A stretch of DNA of 64,000 nucleotides from Gaeumannomyces sp. JS-464 (lineage: Eukaryota > Ascomycota > Sordariomycetes > Magnaporthales > Magnaporthaceae). Numbering within the stretch: position 1 is the stretch's first letter; each line of letters opens with the position of its first letter. Shown piece by piece: positions 58,393-64,000 of this stretch. Below the pieces are notes generated by a model. That model made no database searches. It was given only the letters and a program-made list of their open reading frames with translations, and was not told where the DNA came from. Location: assembly GCA_002197995.1 (NCBI GenBank), contig NGZR01000002.1, positions 4,402,001 to 4,466,000 of the forward strand. Reading direction: 5' to 3'. Made by a program: the position numbers and the translations under genes.

Positions 58393-59284
58393 TCTGCCGT
58401 GCGTCCTATCCGAAGCTACTCGGCCCGGGGCCCAACTCTATCGGGTGTGGGCAACAGTGTATGCCCGACCCCAGCCGCAAGCAAGGGGAAATGGGACGAT
58501 GGTTGACAAGGCCCCTGAAGGTATTGATTACATGTATTTTTCTTCTTAGCGGTTAGGGAACAGCGCGGCGTTTGGGATACCCGTCTCGTGTTGGGAGCCG
58601 GGGGACAAAGATTCCTCCAGATCAACCCCGATACTTGGCTAAATACTCACGGGCAAATAAAAAGGACTGAATTGCAGAGATCACCACGTTGTTTGACGAG
58701 ACAATGACTAAGGGCACGAGTTGCCTTCTAAACGCACGACAATCATGTTCTGTGTGCTTGCACATCCGGACAACAGCGAGTCCATCAAAGCCCCGCGCAG
58801 CTGAGGCGCAGGTTGCAGTACCTTGCTGCCGATTCGTGACAAACTCAACTGCGCGCAGCCACCAAGATTGGATGTTGGCGGGCTATGTCCACCTATGTTG
58901 TTTAGCTTCTCGGATGGCTGTCAAATGCCACTGGGGGCGCCCCGTTCCTGAAGCTGCTCCACGCATCGACCCAAGCTTTTCAGCTGCAGCCCTGAAGCTT
59001 TCCCTTGCCAGTCCGACCGGGGGAGCTGCAAGAGTGCGGGGTAGCACTGACCTCATCTCATCTGCCCTCCGGCCTGACGGGCACGGTAACGAGGCCCAAT
59101 CGCTCTCCCTCTCCCGCACTCGGATGGCCCTCGACATCCAGGTACCTATATAAACCTCTAGGTAAGGCACACAGACAAAAACACTCTGCCGACCCAGACC
59201 CTCTGGCAAGGCGGCGCTGACTCGCCGCTTGTTCCCCAGCAGCAAACTTCCCCTCCCCCTGAACTCCCCTGCTTGCCCCCAGCC
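58393..59284 (+). promoter_or_regulatory. eaf6 3' UTR and dipeptidyl-peptidase promoter
   Basis: A TATATAA box at 59147-59153 lies 132 bp before the peptidase ATG. It is followed by a C-rich pyrimidine leader, typical of strongly expressed fungal genes. No other gene is seen. Confidence 0.55.
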
Positions 59285-61787
59285 ATGACCGTCGTCGCCA
59301 CCAAGTTCACTCCAGAGGTGCTCCTCTCGGCGCCCCGGAGGTCTGCCGGCTCGCCAAACTTGTCGGGCAAGAAGATCCTGTTCACTGTCTCGACCTACTC
59401 GTTCGAAGACCACAAGAAGACGTCGCAAATCAAGGTGCTCGACGTCGAGTCGGGCCACTCGGCCGTCCTCTACAATGACCTGTCGTACAGCGAGCCCGTG
59501 TGGGTGGACGAGGACTACTTTCTCTTTGTCAAGAGCGGCGATAAGGGCACCTCGAGCTTGATGCTGGGCAGTGCCTCGATCGACTGCACCCCGGCCGAGG
59601 TTTACCAGGCCAGGGGCAGCATCTCGAACCTCAAGGTCAAGCCTCTCTCGAACAACAGGGTGCTGCTGGCCTGCTCTGCCTTGGCTACGCCGGACGGGCA
59701 GATGTACAACCCGGACAAGGACGACAAGAAGGTCTACCACACCGGCCGCGCGTACTCGTCGCTCTATGTGCGTCACTGGGACTCGTACGTCACCAAGAAC
59801 AAAAACGCCGTCTGGTACGGCACCCTGAAGTGGCAGCCCGCATCAGGCTCCGACAGCAAGAACGGCCCGACCATGTCGGTCGAGGGTCAGGGTCTGATCA
59901 ACGCCCTGGCCGGCACCGGGCTCGAGTCGCCAGTGCCGCCCTTTGGCGGGAGCAGCGACTTCGACATCTCCCCGCACGGCCTCGCCTTCGTTGCGCGCGA
60001 CCTGGACGTAAACCCAGCCATTTATACAAAGTCGAGCGTGTACTTTGTTCCTCTCAACTTCGCTTCGGGCTCTGCCAAGGTCAACGGGGCCCCAACGGCC
60101 ATCCCAACCCCTGGCCTGCAGGGGTACAGCGCCGGCCCGGCATTCAGCCCGGACGGCCGCTCGCTCGCCTTCACGCGCATGCGGGACATGCAGTACGAAA
60201 GCGACAAGCCACGCCTCATGGTGGCTCGTGACGTCGTGGCCAATCCCGGCGCCGACGCACGCGAGTTCTTCGCCACCGAGGACGGCGAGGGCGCCTGGGA
60301 CCTGCGGCCCGACGGCGCGCCGCTCTGGAGCGGCGACGCGGCCGAGCTCTTCGTCGTGGCCGAGGACCGGGGCCGCGGGCGCCTGTTCCGCGTCTCCTCG
60401 GACCCGGACGCCGCGACCGCCAAGGGCCTGCCCGAGCCCGTGGAGACTGAGCCCGGGACGGTCGGCGACGTGCAGCGGCTGCCCGACGGCAGTGGGCGTC
60501 TCTTCATCAGCTCCAGCTCCCTCGTGGATGGGTCATCGTTCAGCATCGTGGAGCCCTCAACCCAGACGTCGGAGCTGGTCTCGTCGCTCTCGAAGCAGGG
60601 CAAGACATTTGGCCTGTCGCGGTCCCAGGTTGATGACTTCTGGTTCACGGGCGCTGGCGACTACCAGGTCCACGCGCTTGTCGTCAAGCCATCCCACTTT
60701 GACGACTCCAAGAAGTACCCGCTCGCCCTGCTCATCCACGGCGGACCACAGGGCGCTTGGAACGACGGCTGGAGCACCCGCTGGAACCCGGCCATCTTTG
60801 CCGAGCAGGGCTACGTCGTCGTCTGCCCCAATCCGACCGGGTCGACCGGTTACGGCATGGCCCTGCAGAACGACATCAGGGGAGAGTGGGGCGGTCGCCC
60901 TTACAACGATCTCGTCAAGTGCTTCGAGCACATCGAGCAAAACATGTCGTACGTCGACACCGTCAGATCCGTTGCTCTCGGTGCCTCCTACGGAGGTTAC
61001 ATGATCAGTAAGTATATCATTCATTCCTGGTGCCGTGATACCCAAAGACTCGCCTGGGACCTCTTTCACTGACAACCGCGCCTAGACTGGATCCAGGGGC
61101 ACGACCTCGGACGCAAGTTCAAAGCCCTGGTCTGCCATGATGGTGTCTTCAGCACACAGAACCAATGTAAAGCCCTTCCGTTCCTTGCTCTTACCTTTCA
61201 TCTGATTCTCCAGCACCTTCTCGCCCGAGTTATCGAGTGGGCTAAATACTAACTTTAGCTCGCTGCAGACTCGTCTGAGGAGCTCTTCTTCCCTATCCAC
61301 GATTTCGGCGGGAGCCTTTGGGATAACCGGGAGGGGTACGAGAAATGGGATCCCTCCAAGCACGTTGACCAGTGGTCCACCGCCCAGCTGGTAAGTTTTG
61401 ATTCTCTGGACACAAAGAGGGTGCTTAAAACGTCCGTGGCCTCACCTGATTTCTTTGTTCAATCTAGATCATCCACAACGAACTCGACTATCGCCTTCCC
61501 ATCTCCGAAGGCTTGGCTGTCTTCAATGTTCTGCAGCACAGGGGCATTGCGAGCCGCTTCCTTACTTTCCCGGACGAGAACCACGTAAGTCTGCTGATAG
61601 GTCGCTGCTGCTTCTCCACCTGAATCCCAAGTCCATGTCGTACTGACGCTGTTGCTGCTGCGTTTAGTGGACTCTCAAGCCCGAGAACTCGCTCCTTTGG
61701 CACCAGGAGGTTATTGGCTGGATCAACAAATACGTCGGGATGGACCGGTCAGAATTGGTACAGAAGACCCAGGATGTCAGGATATGA
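59285..61787 (+). CDS. dpp5: dipeptidyl-peptidase V-like serine peptidase (S9 family)
   Basis: Prolyl-oligopeptidase-fold exopeptidase (S9C, DPP V type) removing dipeptides from peptide N-termini. Exons 59285-61007, 61086-61166, 61269-61390, 61468-61584 and 61668-61787, phases consistent, 720 residues. The N-terminal beta-propeller (for example [15 protein letters not shown]) is followed by the alpha/beta hydrolase domain: [11 protein letters not shown] (oxyanion region), nucleophile Ser568 in GASYGGYM, Asp649 in [10 protein letters not shown] and His681 in PDENHW. The nucleophile motif is interrupted right afterwards by intron 1. Unlike the secreted Aspergillus enzymes, the N-terminus ([14 protein letters not shown]) has no signal peptide, so a cytosolic role is likely. 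Its stop is 101 bp from the convergent coiled-coil gene. Confidence 0.94.
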
Positions 61788-61888
61788 GAGAGCGTTCGCC
61801 AGCCTCCGGCCAGCTGCTGTCCAATATGTGTAACAGTGGACGCAGAAAGTAGAAGAATGGAGCTGCCTCTGGATTATAGCGGAAGTTA

Positions 61889-63787
61889 TCAAGGCCGATT
61901 TGGCGTCAGTACGTCTCTGACCTCCTGAAACGACCACATACATAAACGCACGTCGTGCCACTTTGCGGATATGCTGCACCACAATGCCTCCTCGCCCGGT
62001 CTTCGATGGAAGACGGCTCTCTGAGAACTTAGGAATCTGGCCTCCACGCGGTTTCTATCATGTTCTGGAAGAACATCGTGGGCGCTCCGAAGAAAATCTC
62101 TCACAAAGCGATGCTCCGGACTTGGCTTTGTGCGGCGGTACCGCTTGTCAAAGTCGAAGAGTAGCTCTGGAATGGTTGCGCGGCCGACAGCTTTCCCTGG
62201 CTGATCCTTCCTGCCTTTGTCACCGGCCCTGAGCGACTTTAGCTCCCTGGCCAGGGCAAGGCAGTTTCTGGGTCGCCGGGCTCGGACGGGTTTCGTTTCA
62301 GGACTGTTGTCTGGGCGTGTGCTCATCTTGGGCGCCGGAGCGCCTTGCACCGTTTGGGACGGGGGCGGTGACGCTGGGAAAGATACTGACTCAGCAATAG
62401 GAGATGGAGATTGTGGCCTTGAGCACCTCCTCTCTGGAGACAGAGGGCGGCCGTGCCCATGTCGACTTGAAACAGTCCGTTGTTCTTGTTGCTCCTGTCG
62501 TTGTTGCTGCTGCTGTCCCTCTTGTTGAAGGAGTCGCAGGGCGTGTTGGTCTAACTGCTTTTCCAAGCTGGAAACGTGCTTTTCGGTGTCGACATGACGT
62601 CTCTCGATACTACTGCAGTTCCCCCTCAACTGCTCGACGTTATCGCTGTGACGGCGATCATTTTCGGTCACCGCTGCCTCGAGGCTGGCATAATCTCTCG
62701 TTAGCAGCACAATACTATCCCTCTGGCGGCGATCGCTCTCCGCCATGGCCGCCTGGAGGCTGACGCAGTCCTTCCTTAATAACTCCATGTTATCATTCTG
62801 GCGGCGATCGCTTTCGGCCATGGTGCCGCTGAGGCTGGCGCAGTCCCTTCGTAAGAGCTCCATGCTGTCGTCGTGGCTCCGATCGTTCTCAGACACTAAC
62901 CCCTCCAGGCTGGCACATTCCTTTCTCAAAAGCTTGATATCATCGTTGTGATGGCGGCTGTTTTCGGCCACCATTATCTCAAGGCTGGCGCATTCTCTAC
63001 TCAGTAGCACGACGCCGTCATGATGACGGTCATTGGTGTCGGCTATTGCTGTCTCGAGGCTTTCAATTTTTTGCCCCTGCCGCTGGCTGGTCTCCCGTAT
63101 CTGCCCCTGGATGCTCTCCCACTTCTTGTCGGCGTCCGAGTCTCGTTGTCTCAAGGCGCCACCAAGCTCCTGGTCCGTGTACCGCTTGGAATCTTGAGCC
63201 AATGTTTCTATGCTGGCCTGGAGGACCTCGAGCTTGGCGCGAAAGCCCGCCAGCTGAGCAGCCACCTTTTCCTCGCTGGCACGGTGGCCGGAATGCTGCG
63301 TCTCGGGCCTTTCCTCGAAGTCCTGCTGGCGGCCGACTTGCCTTCGGGCCTCAGCCTCGAGCCTCGCGAGGCGTGCCTCCAAGGCTTCTTCCCTCGTCGC
63401 CGTGCGTGCCTCTAGGGATTCCTCGCGCTTCCTGAGGCCCTCGATGAAGCCATCCAGATTCGATCTCAAGGCCTGCAACGCCTGCTGTTGCTGCGCCGCA
63501 AGGTCTTCGGCCCGTTGCCGGACCGCCTCCTCGCTCGCGGCGACGTCCGCCTGCCGCTGGCTGCGCTCGTGCTCAATGGCCTTCTCGAAATCCTGCCTCG
63601 CCGCCTGTATGCCCGTGAAGACGAGCGCGGACGTGGCGTAGTTGATGCTGCTCGCGGCCGGCGTGGGAGTGGATGATGGCGGCGCCGGCGTGGGCAGATG
63701 GGGCGTGATGGTCTGGCCGTTACTTTGAGACGCTCCGGACGAGAACCCAAACAAGGGGGACACGCTACGCCAGTAGCGTGCGGCCAT
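61889..63787 (-). CDS. coiled-coil protein with six 25-residue tandem repeats, unknown function
   Basis: Single-exon gene from ATG 63787, 632 residues. An N-terminal Ser/Pro-rich stretch (THLPTPAPPSS-like) is followed by about 300 residues of long charged helix rich in Glu, Arg and Gln (QRAEDLAAQQQQALQALRSN, then EARTATREEALEARLARLEA), a strong coiled-coil candidate. Inside it are six tandem 25-residue units of the form E-N-D-R-x2-x-D-x3-LL-R-K-x-CASL-x4-x, with a Cys in five of the six. Next is a Gln-rich patch, a Ser/Pro region, and a compact C-terminal domain (PELLFDFDKRYRR ... FVRDFLRSAHDVLPEHDR ... WCSISAKWHDVRLCMWSFQE) that looks globular. I know no family with this layout. Codon bias is moderate; the frame is unbroken. 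Confidence 0.75.
   Translation of the reverse strand: MAARYWRSVSPLFGFSSGASQSNGQTITPHLPTPAPPSSTPTPAASSINYATSALVFTGIQAARQDFEKAIEHERSQRQADVAASEEAVRQRAEDLAAQQQQALQALRSNLDGFIEGLRKREESLEARTATREEALEARLARLEAEARRQVGRQQDFEERPETQHSGHRASEEKVAAQLAGFRAKLEVLQASIETLAQDSKRYTDQELGGALRQRDSDADKKWESIQGQIRETSQRQGQKIESLETAIADTNDRHHDGVVLLSRECASLEIMVAENSRHHNDDIKLLRKECASLEGLVSENDRSHDDSMELLRRDCASLSGTMAESDRRQNDNMELLRKDCVSLQAAMAESDRRQRDSIVLLTRDYASLEAAVTENDRRHSDNVEQLRGNCSSIERRHVDTEKHVSSLEKQLDQHALRLLQQEGQQQQQRQEQQEQRTVSSRHGHGRPLSPERRCSRPQSPSPIAESVSFPASPPPSQTVQGAPAPKMSTRPDNSPETKPVRARRPRNCLALARELKSLRAGDKGRKDQPGKAVGRATIPELLFDFDKRYRRTKPSPEHRFVRDFLRSAHDVLPEHDRNRVEARFLSSQRAVFHRRPGEEALWCSISAKWHDVRLCMWSFQEVRDVLTPNRP
62591..63040 (-). 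repeat. six tandem 75-bp in-frame repeats
   Basis: A minisatellite-like array with exact 75-bp period inside the coiled-coil gene. The GATCG/CATTG-type anchor recurs at 62656, 62731, 62806, 62881, 62956 and 63031. Units begin (minus strand) at 63040, 62965, 62890, 62815, 62740 and 62665. Units differ by substitutions only, with no indels, and encode about 25 residues each. Confidence 0.92.
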
Positions 63788-64000
63788 GATGCTGATAGGG
63801 CCGACTGGAAAGTGCACTAGATACTGACACGGTTGTTGGAGTTGCGAGATGAGAGGAAAACCTAAAGACTGAAGCCCAGACCGAGCGGGAATGGAGCTTT
63901 TGGATGTAATCAGAGCGGATCCAGCAGTCTTATTTCTGGGTTCAGACGCCCTTGACCAAGAAGGAAGGCGCAGTGGATGTCACCAATGTGTCGATCTTCC
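63788..64000. other. right edge, 5' flank of the coiled-coil gene
   Basis: 213 bp upstream of the coiled-coil gene. The frame extends ten codons upstream through a GTG but holds no ATG. Nothing else seen. Confidence 0.5.

Overview
This window is nuclear DNA of a filamentous ascomycete, most likely Pezizomycotina and by general look a sordariomycete. The genes are eukaryotic, with short introns (mostly 48-150 bp, GTAAGT-like donors, YAG acceptors) and GC-rich third positions. Pyrimidine-rich, homopolymer-rich spacers separate them. The gene set is fungal: Hap3, Rrn3, Bem46, Pex10, Ktr/Kre2, Eaf6, WSC-domain oxidase and Bna1. I found no rRNA, tRNA, CRISPR array or intact transposon.

Layout. 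0.5-2.7 kb: a TMEM14-family membrane protein, then the COX-assembly factor Cmc2 head-to-head with prefoldin subunit 2. 2.7-7.3 kb has no gene I can support. 7.3-14.6 kb: Hap3 (NF-YB), Rrn3 (RNA polymerase I initiation), an unrecognised small TATA-driven gene, and a divergent fungal bZIP factor. 15.0-18.7 kb, minus strand: a secreted copper-radical oxidase with five WSC domains. 18.7-23.6 kb is nearly empty apart from a helix-turn-helix-like ORF. 23.7-35.3 kb: an NFX1/Fap1-type zinc-finger R3H protein, the hydrolase Bem46 and a LYAR nucleolar protein. 36-46.3 kb: Pex10 divergent from an ERD1/EXS membrane protein, a Ktr mannosyltransferase, an SRRM1-like PWI/SR splicing protein and a small hypothetical protein. 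47.6-54.7 kb: an FAH-domain hydrolase, Bna1 (NAD synthesis), a Ctr copper transporter, the CoA Nudix hydrolase Pcd1, and ribosomal protein eL42. 55.1-63.8 kb: a proline-rich disordered protein, Eaf6, dipeptidyl-peptidase V, and a coiled-coil protein built around a perfect-period 75-bp tandem repeat.

Most genes are housekeeping and show no cluster logic. The least ordinary items are the WSC-oxidase, the 75-bp-repeat coiled-coil protein, the small gene at 12.5 kb, and the bZIP factor lacking the canonical asparagine.

A property of the whole window matters for any user. Ten otherwise well-conserved genes carry one to five 1-2 base frame breaks (about 20 in total), mostly in short G or C runs. 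In nearly every case, undoing the indels restores both the conserved protein and exact exon phase. This looks like residual sequencing or assembly error rather than mass pseudogenisation. I give gene models across these breaks and mark where each break lies. Exon coordinates were worked out by eye from splice signals, reading-frame phase and remembered family conservation; no alignment or database search was run.
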